A DNA stretch of 64,000 nt from Blasia pusilla (Eukaryota; Marchantiophyta; Marchantiopsida; Blasiales). Location: the NCBI GenBank assembly GCA_050084515.1, contig CM114271.1, positions 42,160,001 to 42,224,000 on the forward strand. The letters are read 5' to 3'. Below the pieces are notes generated by a model that saw only the letters and a list, made by a program, of their open reading frames with translations, made no database searches and had not been told where the DNA came from. Of this stretch, positions 44,274 to 57,733 are shown piece after piece. Within the stretch, counting starts at the first letter, position 1. The number at the start of each line of letters is the position of its first letter. The translations under genes and the position numbers were made by a program.

Positions 44274-46900
44274 AATTCAGACCTTTATCTTTCAGGACGT
44301 GTTCAGCTTCGCTTCGCCTCACCTGGGAAGCCCAAAACTATTCGCTTATAAGATAGGGGGTCCAGACTCTAAAACGTCTGAGGCGATGTCCAAATAGTGA
44401 TCCCCCAGTACCCTACACAATACCGACATAAGAAACTTGTAAACAGGAGAAAAGGTGCGAAGTGATTGTTCTTGATAAAAACTTGGCTGTAAATCCTAAA
44501 CCTGGTGACGGTGATCATCGTACCACCGGAGGATCCAGTAATCCTTCAAGGCAGCCTAAATCAGCGAGGACACCTGCCAAACAGACGACGTAACCATCAT
44601 ACCCCTTAAAACATTTGGGGACAAATGCGCAATATACAACATAAATTTACTACCATAACACAGGAGACTTTCCGAAGGCAATATACAGTCGAAGAAAGTG
44701 GACCGGAATGTTGGCCAGGAACCCGAAACCCTTCCCTGAACGAAATTACAAAGATCTCCTGGCCCAACAATCGGAAGACCAATATACACAAAGTCACAAA
44801 AGCACCCTAAACGATGCAGTCCCCGAACGCAGTACATGAACTCAAGTCATCAAACCCCTGCCAGTTTCATGGCTCTCATTCCGAGAATTACTCTATGATG
44901 AACGGTCGGACAAAGAGTCGAGCCATAAAACCGGCCCATTCAACGCACGAGAGAACTGAGCGACAGGAGGGCTGAAATAGAAACCGACAGAACCCGAAGC
45001 CTTTCCTAGATTTCCCTGCGTCCACTACCAATTGCATAACCACTAAACCTGAACCACAGAGAAATGTCAACCCTAAACTCTAAGCTTGCACTGACGACTC
45101 CCGAATCCCAAAATACACCAGAAACATAGCAAAACCTAAAACCCTCACCATAAACCCCGAGTGACGAAGCCGCAAGATTCCTGAAAGCTGCAAGATCACA
45201 AAGAAAGAAACCTCTACCCCACCGCGCGCTGTAGTACACCGAACCCGAAGACAAGGCCCACGACAAACACAGGCTATCCACCCACTACAACCCGGACAGA
45301 CCAATTACCCTAAGCCACGAGGCCACGAGCAGGACGAGGAACACCATCTCTCCCGTTCGATCTATCTAAAAGCATGGCATATCCGTAGTGCACGGATCAC
45401 GAGCACCTCAAGCAGAGAAACCTCAAGTAGCAGCATACCCCGAGCGAGGTGTCATTGCACGCAACGCAGCCAGACTCGAGGAGCTCGGAACGAACGCAAA
45501 GAGAGCTAAGAACCCGTAGAGACGAGACCAACTATAATCAAACCGCTGCAAGCACACAGCCATCCCAATACCCAATAGCCCGAGCAGCAGCCCAACCCAC
45601 GCGTGACACACGCACACAGAGTAGAAGAATTTCGAGCAGAAGCAGTCAGAGTGAAGACACCGCGTGGACAAGACGAACGCTGATGAGGCCCCGAGCCATC
45701 ACCATGGCCAGCGGGGATTAACATGGTCATGAGCATTGAGGCGGAATGGGTCATGGACGTCATCATCATGCTAAGATATTTATCGTTTCGAATTTGAAAT
45801 GTTTAAGAGGTCGGGCCGGGTTGCACTATTCATACTTGCCCCCAAACTTCAATCCGCAATGGTCTTGTCATGCCGCCACTATGTGTTCCTACCTAGTCCA
45901 TTTTGATTGCTCCTTCATTGTATGAAGATGCGTTTCACTTGCTAGCCCATGATAAAATCCTCTCCTATGCTAGATGATCTATGGTTGCTATACAATGTGT
46001 GCTTTGTGGGATGTTTGCCCTCTAATTTTTTCACCTGATGTCATTTATTTTGGAGATCCGTGGTTCTATGGCTTCATACCTATATGCGTGAAGCTTCTTC
46101 TGTTTGTGGTGCAGGATTTGCATGATGCAATGCTAGTCATTCCTTGCTCCTTCCTTGCGGGATCGTTCGGCAGGTTACTTGTTGCGTATCTCTTCGTTTG
46201 CTTCACTCTGTATTGTCCACGTAGCTAACATAGGAATGTAGATTATGGGGAGGGTGTGGAGTTATCAACGCCGTGGCTTGCATTTGGGGTTCCTCGTGTA
46301 CCTTTCCCACAGTTGTAGGTTCATCCACGAATCTCGAGCTCAACAAAATTCTTTCCACATTAATCACACAGAAACCATTCCAGAGAACATCACGACGTTT
46401 TACCATCTCTTGCCGCAACTCTCTTTCCACCTTTCTCAACCACCATCTCTTATTGCTACTTCCCTCCTATTGGTCCAAAGCAACGTTGAAGCAGTTGCCT
46501 CCAAACATTTGATGGTTTCCTTACAGAGTCCGGCCTGCCCATGTCATTATAGGCGGAATTTTTTCCGCATGAAGGACAAGTAAACCATTTCGTGCAAGGA
46601 ATCCATTCTATCTTTCACACTTCCCAAAAAGGTTGTAGATCAAAGAATTTAGTTGGATCCTAGTATAATATGATAATATTCCATCATTATGGTCTTATGG
46701 TTTAGTAGGTCAGAACTTTAAAGGACACATACTTTGTTGCAACCACATTCAAAATAGAATTCAGCATTAGACATAAGAAAAGAGAATTTTCTTGACGAAT
46801 GCCCTTAACTGAAAATGACATTGCACCGTTAACATGTTTTGTTGTGCATTAATCATAACTTTATTTGTATTGGTATGAAAGATGTCATCGAGGTAATTTG
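44274..46900. other. DPH4 upstream region; no further gene
   Basis: The first few hundred bases may hold the DPH4 5' UTR and promoter. Beyond that I see only biased short frames. A minus-strand stretch at about 46.6-46.25 kb reads TCPSCGKNSAYNDMG then charged helices, with stops; it may be a zinc-site remnant of a transposon protein, but I cannot name it. Confidence 0.35.
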
Positions 46901-47029
46901 TTTTTAGGGGGCCCGGAGCATTCACACACTTTGATCACCAACCGTGGATGCCCAAAGTGTTATTAATAAAAGCCTCTCTAACACTTAATGAGAGAGGATT
47001 TTACACACAAGGTGATTTTACTATACGAC

Positions 47030-47530
47030 AGCGGTAGGTGATCCGTTGATAGAGTCAACGGTCATCCGGTAACTTGTGCATGCAGGTTACCGTTGATAGG
47101 GCTATTTTTGGGGTAGAGCCTTTTAGCTCTTCTCAAGGTTATAAGAGTGAGGAAGATGGCTTTCCCAAGCCATCTTTCTCATGTTCAGCCTTAGAAGCGC
47201 CTCTCTTGCATAGACGTGTGTGGGTATGTAGGAGTTAAGGTGCTAGCATCCGGATTCCCTCATAGCAAAGGGTGGATGTGGTTTGATATGCCAATGTAAA
47301 TTCATGAGTGGAGTTTTAGGCTGGGTGAGTTGTTTTTACTACTCTTGATTTTACATTAGAAAGATATGAGGGGGCAGGGAATTTGTTGTTTGTAGGCAGG
47401 CAACCGAGTTGCCTTGGTGGGGAGCTCCTCGAGACGGTGGTTGACTTTTTGTTTATCATTTTTAGATTTGGGAAGCCGTGCGCCGAAGCGTTGCTCATTT
47501 TCTCATGATTTTTTCTGGCAACAGAGTAGG
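47030..47530 (+). repeat. Serial-hairpin repeat, copy 2
   Basis: Direct copy of 51.77-52.09 kb and inverted copy of 36.68-37.13 kb. Hairpins: CCGTTGA with TCAACGG (47052), GGTAAC with GTTACC (47080), AGAGCC-TTTT-AGCTCT (47116) and AGATGGCTT with AAGCCATCT (47155). The match to the 36.7 kb copy continues through GTTGCCTTGGTGGGGAGC. Confidence 0.75.
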
Positions 47531-47916
47531 ATAGACCAGTAGCAGAGTGATGGACAGGAGTGCTCAACTATGGGGTCGTTGAGGAGTGGCGCATGTTGGG
47601 AAAGAGAGAGAAGTTCAGCCTTTCAGGTCTTATAGCCGTTGGGGGCTGTCAAATAAAGGTGGCCAGGCTACGCCATAGCCGCCTAGGTTAGGGTTAGGTC
47701 GCCTAGGCGTAGAGATACCTAGTTGCGTACGATAACGAGGTAGGTAGCCACAAAGTGCACAATGGCAGAGGGAGCCGAGACGGAGAGAAAACCGCAAATT
47801 GGAATGAAGAGTCACGTCGCACCCGGAGTGCGGAAGGAAGTCGGGATCAGAAGAAGGAAAAGCGGAAGCAAGAGGGGAGTGGATCAGTCGCATAGGACCA
47901 TGCGGAGGGTTGTGTC

Positions 47917-48665
47917 AATGTTCAGGGAGAACCAAGGTTACCTGTTGAGCTGGCCGGAAGAATTTGAGATTTTTTTATTCAATTTGTCACTTATTCTGCC
48001 AAAAACCGAGGGTTCGAGAAAGGTGTCCTTTGTTTAGCCGACGGGAATGAAGAAATCTTCAAAAATTGCAGGTCGGTTTTGTAGAGACCGGAAATGTACC
48101 GGTTGTCACGAAAAAACTCCCCGGACCCTGGGTTGCGTGGGCAAGCTCCCTAGAATTCGGGAGGTACATACGTACCTGCTAGGTACGCTGTACTTTCGGG
48201 CAGTTAAGGTGGGTTGAGAGAGCATGGGGAGTTAATGCGGGCTCAGTAACCTCGCCCTCGCCCGCACTTAAGTCTGGGGATGAGAAGGCAGGGTCGTGTG
48301 TCCGTAGGGAACTGCGCTAGTGCAAGTGTAGCAGGGACGGGGTCAGCCGGAGGCAGGAGGGCTAGGTCGGGAAGAAAATAGGCCGAACGGGGTCTGAGAA
48401 GGGAGGGAGCCACAAAGTTGGGAGCAGGGTCCGGGGAGTTTTTTTTGACAACCGGTACATTTCCGGTCTCTACAAACCGGAGCGGAAATTTTCGAAGTTT
48501 TCTTCATTCCAGCCAGCTAAACAGGTACGAATACAAAGGACACCCTCCCTAAACCTTCGGTTTTTGGCCGGTAAGTGACGACCTGAATCAGAAATTCTCA
48601 TATTCGTCCGGCCAACTCAACACGTAACCCCGGTTCTCCCCGGACATTGGTTGGGAGGAGCCCTA
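47917..48665. mobile_element. Foldback element with about 215-bp inverted repeats
   Basis: The left arm (about 47917-48130) and the right arm (about 48425-48665) are inverted copies. Matching words are GGGAGAACC, TGTTGAG, GGCCGGA-GAAT, GAGACCGGAAATGTACCGG and CTCCCCGGACCCTG. The loop (about 300 bp) has no open frame. The transcript would form a long hairpin. The type (MITE, foldback or inverted LTR pair) is open. I did not find a clear target duplication. Confidence 0.75.
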
Positions 48666-49600
48666 CACAAGGCGACGTGTCCAGGGCCGCGCAGACGGAG
48701 GTAGAGAGTAAGGAGTTTCGGGGAAGGAAAAAAGGTGAGACGGGCAGACCGCGGGAAGCAGGGAAGCAAGCCGCGAGGTAGCGGCAAGAAGCAGGAGCCG
48801 GAAGGGCGAGCCGGGGGCCAGAAGTGGCGATCCAAGAGATGGGAAATCTGGCAGGTGGAGAGACGTTGGGGAGTAAGAGAGAGGGCGTCGAGACTTAGGG
48901 AGACGTAGCCGGGGCGTCGAAGTGGGCTACCGCAAAGGCCACAGACGGAGTAAAGGTGGGTTTATGAGGTTGAGGGAGGACATAATAAATTGGATGAATG
49001 CAAGTAGGACCAACGTGGTAGGTTGGACGTGGTTGGTTCACATTACCAAGTTGAGGGAGTCTAACGTATTTGGGGGAGATACGTAGTTGATGTGGGTTAC
49101 GTAGTAGGAGAGATTTTGGGCACTTGGTGGTTTAGTGCGGGGAGTATGATTTACGGTGAGATTCACTATCTTGAAAGTCATTGACGGAGTTTGACTTGCA
49201 AGTACTTTGGCGACGTGTGTCGAGATGAGTGATCTGTGCCGAGAGTTGCGGTGGAGTGCAAGAGGTGGATATGCATGTGGTGATGTCCACAAGGGTTTAG
49301 GGTGCATCTCCACAAGTAGCTTTCATTTGTTCATGCGAGGTTTAACGTGTGTTTGAGAGAGTGTCGTGTTATAGAGGTTGCCACACCACATGGATGAGTG
49401 AGTGTTGACGGTGCTGTAGATTGGAGGGCGTGTTCAGGTTACCCATTCGAGTCCCTTTTCCCGCACTTATCTTGTGTGATTGAGAGTGCTAGGTATCGGG
49501 TAGTTGTTAATGTTAGATGGGTGTAGCAATGGTGACGAGTGTAGTCTCCATGCATGTGTAGCATGTTGGTGGATATATGGTGGTTGCTGAGTAAGGGTAT
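48666..49600. other. No supported gene
   Basis: Guanine-rich plus strand with biased frames. Probably the 5' untranslated part of the gypsy fragment that follows. Confidence 0.35.
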
Positions 49601-51000
49601 ATGACCCGAGAGTATGTTTGTGACTTAGGTGAGTTAGTCAGGAGGCTCATGGTGGGTCCGCTGATGGATGATTACATAGAGTTCCAATATTTATACTCTG
49701 TAAAGATCGATGCCTGGAGGGTGTATCGGGCTCTAGGGTATGTATCCACTAGTGATCGTGACGCGTATGAAGGGATAGTGAGGACGGAGAGACCTTCACC
49801 ATCAACCCAGAGACTAGATGGAGAGGATGGCACTGAGAGTGGTGAGGTGGCAAAGACCTCTCGTGGTAGAGGACCACCGAGTTTCAATCCTACAGTGGAG
49901 TTCTTCCGACATTTGGGGAGAGCAACCAGGGTATGCCGACCGACAAGTTGAAGAGTCTATAGGATTTTCAGCGGAGATCGGGGGAGAGTCTGAGGGAGGC
50001 GTTCACACGCATGCGACGATTGATTGTTGCCACATATGGGGTGAGTGAGGCGCAATCTGTATAGTATTGGTACCGGGTGCTGGACAAGGAGCTACGGACG
50101 AGAGTTTGGGATGCGATGTTGCTTCACATGGCGAAGCCCACATTGAAGGTGGTCTTGTGGTCACCACTTGCTCCTCACTTGGAGGCACTTCATACACCGT
50201 GGATGGTGCCTCGACGACCGGTAGTACCCACGGGTGAGGCAGGTGCGTCGACGTCACACGGAGTTGGAGACACAACTCCTATGCCGGCTCGAGAGGAGCA
50301 GGTGTTGAACTTGTTGTTGGAGGTGGCCACTAGGGTGAGTCAGACTTCGTTGTTTTCCGCCAGGGAGTTGGCGACGTTGGGAGTTGGACCAACTGAGGTG
50401 TTCTGGCTGGCTGCCAGGTTGTGTGAGCGTGGAGAGGTGACTTCCTCTTGTTCAAAGGTTGTTGAGGAGGTGATGGACTTGCCTTCAGAGTAGGTGCTTG
50501 GGACATTCCCCACTAAGTCATGGCATGTTGCGGCGACAAAGTTGGTAGATATGCCAGCTATGCCAGCGATAGAGCGAGCCATGATCACACCAGGTGTGGT
50601 GTTGTTGGATAACCAAGCTGGAGTTTTTTGCTTGGTTAGTCCCACAGGTATGGTGTACCACCCGCAACGTGTCCTACTTGATTCGGGAGCGTAGACCTTG
50701 ATGTTAGAAAAGGTAGCGTGTTTGGCGTTGGGATTACAAAAAGGTGACATCAAGCGTTGTCCCTTTCAGATACAAACCTCTATTGGGGGCATATCACCCA
50801 CACAGTACATGACTCGACAGGAGTTGGTGGTTAGACTCCAGCCAGAGCATGAGTCATATAGTGCGATGGTGCATACTCGGGAGATTACGTTACCGACACA
50901 GTCGTATGATGTGTTGGTAGGGAGTACAATGTTGTATCCCCTTGGATTCATTCTGGATTTTTGGGAGGAGACAATTTCTTATCGACTTGGGTGGCGATGA
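49601..51000 (+). pseudogene. Gypsy gag and retropepsin fragment
   Basis: Gag is recognised from FQRRSGESLREAFTRMRRL and a YWYRVLDKELRTRVWD block (about 49.96-50.12 kb), and retropepsin from RVLLDSGA (about 50.68 kb) followed by YDVLVGSTMLYPLGFILDFW. Stops (TGA near 49950; TAG at 50692) and frame changes break it. No RT follows. Flanking serial-hairpin repeats at 47.0 and 51.8 kb may be its LTRs, which is an inference. Confidence 0.65.
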
Positions 51001-51481
51001 GGTGATGGACGGGTGAGCCATCTACCGATGCAATTTGCAAGGGGTAGTGATGGTCAACCACGTGAGGATACAATGACCATGTTGGCAGCATTCACAGGTG
51101 GTGTTGGCTGATCAGGAGGGTTCGGGGAGAGGAGCAAACATGCGGAAGACTTTCCTATAGTGGATAGTCCCACGGAGAGACATGCCAGGGTGGGTGTCTC
51201 TTCCCATGGTGGGGAGCTTCTTTATTGTTGTTGGGGAGGAGCATTGAGATGTGTGGAGTGCAGACGAGCTCGTGAGGAATGCGTAGAGCAGTGTCTATGT
51301 TTGGAGCAAGGTACGAGAGTGTTAGATCTCTTAAGAGGGATCAACATGGCGGGTTCTTGCAGTGTCGTAGTGTTGGCAACACGGATGGTGCTAGATGTGC
51401 ATAGGATAGTAGATCTTGTCAAGTACATATGTGTGTGCTATTTGGAGTTAGGGGGACCCAACTGCCAACTAGGGGGGCGGT

Positions 51482-52230
51482 TGTGGGATCCCTTTGTATA
51501 TGCGTGAGTATATTTTGTTTTTGTGTTGGGGAAGATCGATGTTGTGTGGTATGTAGATGTGACCAGCGATGTGGGTTGTGTAACGATGTGTATGCGCATG
51601 ACAGCTGTCACATCTTATTTTGACGTAAGTAGAGTTCTATCGCGTTGACAACATAGAGAGTAAGCGGGTTGTTTGGGTGCAACTTCATCTCGAGATTTAG
51701 GATGAGATTGGCGACAGGTTTGTTGTGTCGGGAACGTTGTTTATGGCGATTTCCCTATTTTGGTTTTAGTCCGGCAGGTAATCCGTTGACCAAGTCAACG
51801 GTCCCTTGGTAACCTGTGCACACAGGTTACCGTTGGTAGGGCTATTGTTGGGGGAAGAGCCTTTTGGCTCTTCCCAAGGGTATAAGAGTGAGGAAGATGG
51901 CTTTCCCAAGCCATCTTTCTCATGTTGAGCCTTAGGAGCGCCTCTCTTGGATAGACGTGTATGGGTGTGTAGGAGTTAGGTGCTAGCATCTGGATTCCCT
52001 CATAGCATAGGGTGGATATGGTTCGATATGCCGATGTTGATTCATGAGTGGAGTTTTAGGCCGGGTGAGCCATTTTTACTACTCTTGATTTTGTTGTGGG
52101 GTCCCTTTGTATATTCGTGAATATATTTTGTTTATGTGTGGATCTACCCGTATGTTGGGGAAGATCGATGTTGTGTGGTATGTAGATGTGACCACTGATG
52201 TGGGTTGTGTAGTGATGTGTATGTGCATGA
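51482..52230 (+). repeat. Direct repeats around serial-hairpin repeat copy 3
   Basis: The stretch 51482-51602 (TTGTGGGATCCCTTTGTATAT... to ...GTGTATGCGCATGACA) recurs at 52093-52230. Between them lies hairpin copy 3 (51770-52090) with perfect arms: CCGTTGAC/GTCAACGG, GGTAACCTGTG/CACAGGTTACC, GGGAAGAGCC/GGCTCTTCCC and AGATGGCTT/AAGCCATCT. Confidence 0.75.
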
Positions 52231-54025
52231 CACTAGTTACAAGTACAATACCTATATCATGAACGATAGATGCACATTACTTATCTTAGTATTGATCAAT
52301 GTGGAAAAATCAAGTCGGGAAATTCTAGATAAGTTATGAGGGGTTGGTGTATCTGTCTTAGAAGGCTTTGAAAATGATGGCTGGCAAGGTTTAGCATAAA
52401 CCAAAATTTTGAGTTTTTTTTGAACATTCAATCCCAAATTTTCCATTGGCTATACCATCATTGACATGATACCTATTTTTGAACCTTAACATGGAAATCC
52501 AAAACCCAAATATTCCTTAATTTTTCTCAAATATAAACTGAGAATTCCATATCCCATATTTGATTTTAATATTCTTTTGAACCTTGATGGTTGGCCATAT
52601 GGCATGCCATTGGTAAGAAAAACATGAAAATATCATTAAGTAGGGGCCCTTTGGTGAGAAAATAACATGTCACGTTTGGAAAAGGACAAGAAATGTTGGG
52701 CAAGCCCTAACCACATTTGAACCAAGGTTTTGCATAAGACGGATGTGAGTTTATCTACATGCAAATTGTGAACTCGAATACTCTGCAAATGTTCTCAAAT
52801 ATTTCATGATAATTCAATTTTGAATATTGTGCTAGATCTTGATTTGAAAATACTAATTCATGGTGGACTATGCAAAATTATCGGCAAGTGGCCAACTCCC
52901 ATTTTTAAATTACTTAAATACTAACATCATTATTCCTGAAAATTTCTTGCGTCTCCTTTCTCAAGTTTGCCACTATTGGCCCACTAGCAAAAACCTATAG
53001 AAGAATGGACAACACTTTCAAACCAAAAATCAATCTCATCCTCATGGCAAAGTCTCCAATGATTCTTCTCATCAAGAAAATTTTACTATCCATTCGTCCG
53101 AAGCGTCCGAATAGGCGTTCATCACTAGCTTCAAGTACATCCTTTCGGTTAATCCTTACCATGAAAGGTTCCCGAAAGTTTCGATTCTTGAAAGCCTTCA
53201 CTGGAAGACATAAATATGACTTTGGGACATTGCCACGCTAAATTCAAAATGAAGTCTAAGACTAGTGCTACACGTTTCAAATCGAGGCAATTCCCAGGGT
53301 TGAGAAAAGGAATGAAAATTGTAGTTTTATGAAATTGGATTTGAAAGTGGGGCATCTCCAATCCTACTAAATTGCCCCACCCAAGGTCTTGATCAATACT
53401 TGGAGAGGTTGGGAATGAAGCTAGCTTTACTCAAAATAATTCAGGAAGTTTAAGTTACTCCACGCATTACAGATCCACAAGTGGCGCCTTGATGAATGAT
53501 GTTAAGCTGTAGATGAGGCGGACGCTTTGTAGTTTCGTTTCCTCGTGGATTGAGGACTGCTCTTCACCGTCCACGACCATCGCGCCACATACTGAGAGGG
53601 CCAAGGTGAAGGCTAAGGGCTCTCGGAGGAAGATGGAGGGAGGACAAGCCTGAAGCATGATCAACCCGTGAAGAATGGAGCGACGGAAGTGAGCAGGATA
53701 AGAGGTGGGTCGATTTGATTAAGCATCGGCAAATGGAAGAAGGATCTACGGGAGAAGAAGAGAAAGTGTGTATAAAACGGTGAAAGTAGAAAAGAGGGGA
53801 ACTCAAAGAGTATGCGAAGGCTACGTCCGGACCCGGGAAAAATTTTGGGAGGCCTCCCCTACCGACTAAATTCACTGAGGGCAAAAACTACACCTTGAGA
53901 AACATGATGAGAAAACTTCTAACACCATCGTCTCTCGTGGCATGGACATATCACAACGCCCATCAGTTTGGAGAGGATGCAAAGCTTTAAAGAGCCGCTT
54001 CCTACAGGAGAAGGATTGACCGTCC
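52231..54025. other. No supported gene
   Basis: AT-rich sequence with short frames. At about 53.77-53.88 kb a stretch related to the insert of element B (AAAGAGGGGAACTCAAAGAG) suggests a shared retroelement fragment. The BBE gene ends at 54026. Confidence 0.4.
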
Positions 54026-57000
54026 CTAGGGGAGAGGGATACTTTGTGGGAAGTTGAAGACGTTTTGGGGGTCCCACTTGGACTTGAGGGCTTCGAGGCG
54101 CGGGAGGTTGGAGCCGTAATAGGCAGAAAGCGGCATTTCGCTGTCGATGTAGTTCTGGTACGCTTCGGACGACGAGAAGGGGCGCACTGCGCTCCAAATG
54201 TGCTTCATGAAAGCGGTGCCGTTGGCTTCGGCCGCCGGGCGCCCCTGCCAGTACGAGAACATCTGGATGCTGAACAGCGAGTTCCGGTGCACGAAAGCGG
54301 TGGTGCCCGGCCGGACACGGTTGATCGCCGAACCTGAGCCTCCGAACAGGTCGAAGATGAAGTAGCTGGACGTGGGCCCGGCCTGCAAGGCCTGGATGTA
54401 GGCTTGGATCCCTGCTTCGGGAAAGCCCGAACTTTTCGAAAAGATCGACTTGGACTTGAAGGTGGCGGTAGGGTAGTTGAAGTTCTTCAGGTCGAGGATC
54501 GACGGAGGGTCGGTGGCTTTGAAGCCTCCGTCCGTGAGGACGGACGTTATGTAGTCGACTTGGGACTGAACCGAGCTCTTGGGAGCGGGTACTTTAGTGA
54601 GGAATTTCGACAGCAGCGTTGAGAGCTGGGCCTGAGGGCCAAGGAAGAGGCCGAAGAAGGTGTTCCCGCCCGAAGGGTCTTGATACAGGGAGGCAGACAC
54701 GTCGGCGGGGGCTGTGAGTCCCCAGCTCTGGAACGCTCGCACTGTCTGCGCCTGTTGGCTTTTGTCGAAAGAGAAGCTGAAAGATGTCACCTTTTTCGAT
54801 ACGTCGAATGTGTTGAATGTGAACTGCGTCACAATGCCTGCGACACAGAAAACTCGCACTAATCAGTCATCTCGACATCGGAGTGAAAGGCGAAACGAAA
54901 TCAGGTCTAGTAATACGCACTCGCTAGCTAAGAGCCTACCAACGGGCTCATCGTATCAACGAATTAGAAGAAGTCGAAGGATGAGAAGATATCCAATATC
55001 GGTGGACCTGGAACTTTGAAACCGAGAAGAGAGGGGAATCTGAAAGGCAGGGCGTACGAAGGGCAGAAACGAACTATCGTTGGAATCTCAGTAGAAACCT
55101 AGCGGGAATCGGTTGACCATTAAGGCATGCATGCATGAGCTTCGACAAGAGTGCGAGAGATAGAGGGATTAGAATTCCAGTATGACTACCATCTGTATCG
55201 TTGGAAACGAGGATGAAAGACTGCATCGATTGTCTGGACCTGAGACTCTGCACATAGTTTCACACCAGATCTCTGGCTCCCGTGGCTCCTTTGGGTTCCC
55301 GTGGACAAAGCTAAACTTCAGTCATTCATTCTCTCTCAATTGTAGGTGGGGGAAGGGTGAATACCCGCACGCACGCACGCACACTTATGCAAATGCATGG
55401 ACATAAAGCTCGAACGCGACAGGAGAATCAAACTGTGCCAACTCCGTAAGGTCCCTTACCGAAGGAGTTAGCCCCAGCACCCCTAAGGGCGAAAAAGAGA
55501 TCCGGATTCCGAGTGGCACTCACTGTCACAAGCACCCCATTCCTGTTGACTAGTTTGGCCTCCACGAGACTGTCACACATAACCCCCCACTTTCTGGACA
55601 GAAAACCCCATCCGCCCCCGAGAACGTGGCCTGCCACCCCAACACTCGGGCACGTTCCGGAGGGAATGGAGACCTTGCCCTGATTCCAAAGTGCCAGTTT
55701 CATAGGTCCTAATCTGGAGCCAGCGCCCACTGTCGCTCGCTTCGTGATGTTGTTGTACCTCACTTCGTTCAAACCTCCCAAATCCACCACCAGGACCCCA
55801 TCTCGTCCCCCTGCGCAGATCCACATTAGATGCTTCGAAAGCTGGTGGGGCCATTTGCTCTCGCTACTGCAAAGTACAGTGGTATAGTGATGATCTGATC
55901 TGTGTATCTAGAAAACTCGAACGATGGAGGTACAATTATTTCTAGCATAGATAAAAATCTAGGAAGATTTTATTCCTGAAAGACGAAAACTCGGATCAAG
56001 ATCCAGAACCCCATAAAAAGTCAACGATGGTGTCCTCAGGATTTCTGGAGTAGTCATTTTGTAGACGTACTCGATAATCTATCTAGGAAGGGAAGATTCA
56101 ATTTCGTAACATGCGCGCTCTCCTCTCCTTCCACTCGAAAGAAATTGGATATTTGCTACATTCCTTTCAAGAAAACTACCCAATAGAACCCTTTGGCATA
56201 AAATAGTAGTGTTCAATCATGGACAGCACGGTGTCGGGGTTCGTCTTCAATTCTGGGCCTTTCGATGTTGGGTTGGGAATCACCGCTCAAGCCCGTAAGT
56301 TTTGCTTCTACAGGCATACATCAATAAACATGAATGCACGTTCGAAAGTGCTCGAGCTTGAACTTTCACTCAAGCTTGTAATTTCTAGCTAGTGACTCAA
56401 GATGGTCGGCATGAAGTCTTCATAGTCTGTTACCTGAGCCTGGTCACTATCTCCCGCACGTAACGTACCTACGAAAACACTATAATCTCTCGCAGAAAGT
56501 CGTGCATCTGATCACAACTGCTGTGGCCACTGTGGAAGTCAGTGCTGCATGGCCCGCGGAGAACCACATGATGCACCTCCTGGTTGGAGGAAAGGAGAAG
56601 CCTAGGACATACCAAGCGAATAATCTTCGTAAGAATGACCTCCGCAACGAGGGGCGATTCCGATTTTGAGCTTGATTGCACACGTGACTGCATTTTGCAC
56701 ATGGGCAGTGGTGGTTGCAAACACGATCGCTGCTGGAGAGTACAAGAATCTCTGATTGAAGACGTGTCCTCGTGCGGCATTGTAGTCTGCACTTCCTGGT
56801 AGAACCACTTTCGCCTTGCCCGGTCGTAGACAGTCGCTGATCTCAGTTGAGGTCGCTAGCAAAACTCTTGTGGACTGCTCTTCCACAGAGCATTCCAAGT
56901 CAGTTCCATAACACTCAGTAGGAAGAAATCGTGTACCACACATACTAATTTGAAGCACAAGTACAAACAAAGGAGGAGACGATAAAAATCGTTCGATGTG

Positions 57001-57568
57001 AAATAGCAGAAAGCTCACAGAGCTATGGGGTAATTCTTTTCATTATCTTACCAAGGGACCTCATTTTAAGAGTACTCGTTAAGGTGTGCCTCCTTGGAGA
57101 ATATAAGTGATTTCTAATGCATGAATGAATGAACGAGAGATAGAACTGATTTCATTCTCTGGCTTGCAGCTGATAGGAAATTTTTCTCGCCAGTGGGGAA
57201 ATTTCGATACGTGCACCAAAATTTCAAATTTAACTTCAAATGCGTTTCTAGGATTGAATTCTAGAAATCTTTTTTTCATGTCAAGAACAAACGGCACCCT
57301 ATGTTCACTTCACCTTTGTACAGCATGCTGGTCCAGGACCAATATACCTCTGATGGGCAAGTCCATTCCCATAACAGCATCAGGGGTGACCCCGGCTCCG
57401 GTTGGAAGCCCATCCATGTGAGCAGGATAATACCTATATTTCTTGCCACTGTACGTCGTCCCGATGGGGGGGATCTTGGAAGCGCATCCATGTGAGCAGG
57501 ATAATATCTATATTTCCTGTCACTGTACGTCGTCCCGATGTGGGGATCTTGTTATGGTGAAGCTCCAC

Positions 57569-57620
<52 letters not shown>

Positions 57621-57733
57621 ATCATTAAGGAGAAAAAAAAGAGTACCCTGACGGTGATGGCTTGAAGCGAGAAATGCAGAAACATGAGGAGTAGCAAACT
57701 CCTCAGTGGTGTAATTCGTGTCCTAAACTCCAT
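54026..57733 (-). CDS. Berberine-bridge-enzyme-like FAD-linked oxidase (four exons)
   Basis: Predicted exons are 57733-57647 (29 codons, signal peptide with LLLLMFLHFS), 56913-56613, 55810-55460 and 54837-54026. Splice sites are GT/AG with consistent phases, total 1551 nt, 516 aa, the usual BBE-like length. Exon 2 has IVFATTTAHVQNAV and the GGHSYE motif, whose His carries FAD. Exon 3 has SGTCPSVGVAGH, whose Cys makes the second covalent link to FAD. The C-terminus ends with YYGSNLPRLEALKSKWDP and NVFNFPQSIP, the BBE domain. Such enzymes are secreted or vacuolar flavoproteins that oxidise alkaloids, alcohols or oligosaccharides. The substrate cannot be read from sequence. All key residues are present and no stop interrupts the frame. 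Confidence 0.88.
57415..57555. repeat. Tandem duplication of about 72 bp in BBE intron 1
   Basis: CATGTGAGCAGGATAATA and CACTGTACGTCGTCCCGATG each occur twice, at 57415 and 57490. Confidence 0.8.
57573..57620. repeat. (AG)n microsatellite
   Basis: About 24 uninterrupted AG/GA dinucleotides in BBE intron 1. Confidence 0.97.

Noticed and set aside
45423-45769. Overlapping frames of 80-90 codons near the DPH4 upstream region
   Set aside because: No recognisable domain on either strand; compositional.
51770-52090. Serial hairpins as a retrozyme (hammerhead ribozyme repeat)
   Set aside because: I could not find the conserved CUGANGA and GAAA core strings in the right places.
52995-53361. Opposing Lys/Arg-rich frames
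   Set aside because: Both strands are equally open and neither has a motif.
54044-54622. Plus-strand open frames over the last BBE exon
   Set aside because: Antisense shadows of a GC-rich exon whose minus-strand frame carries the BBE domain.
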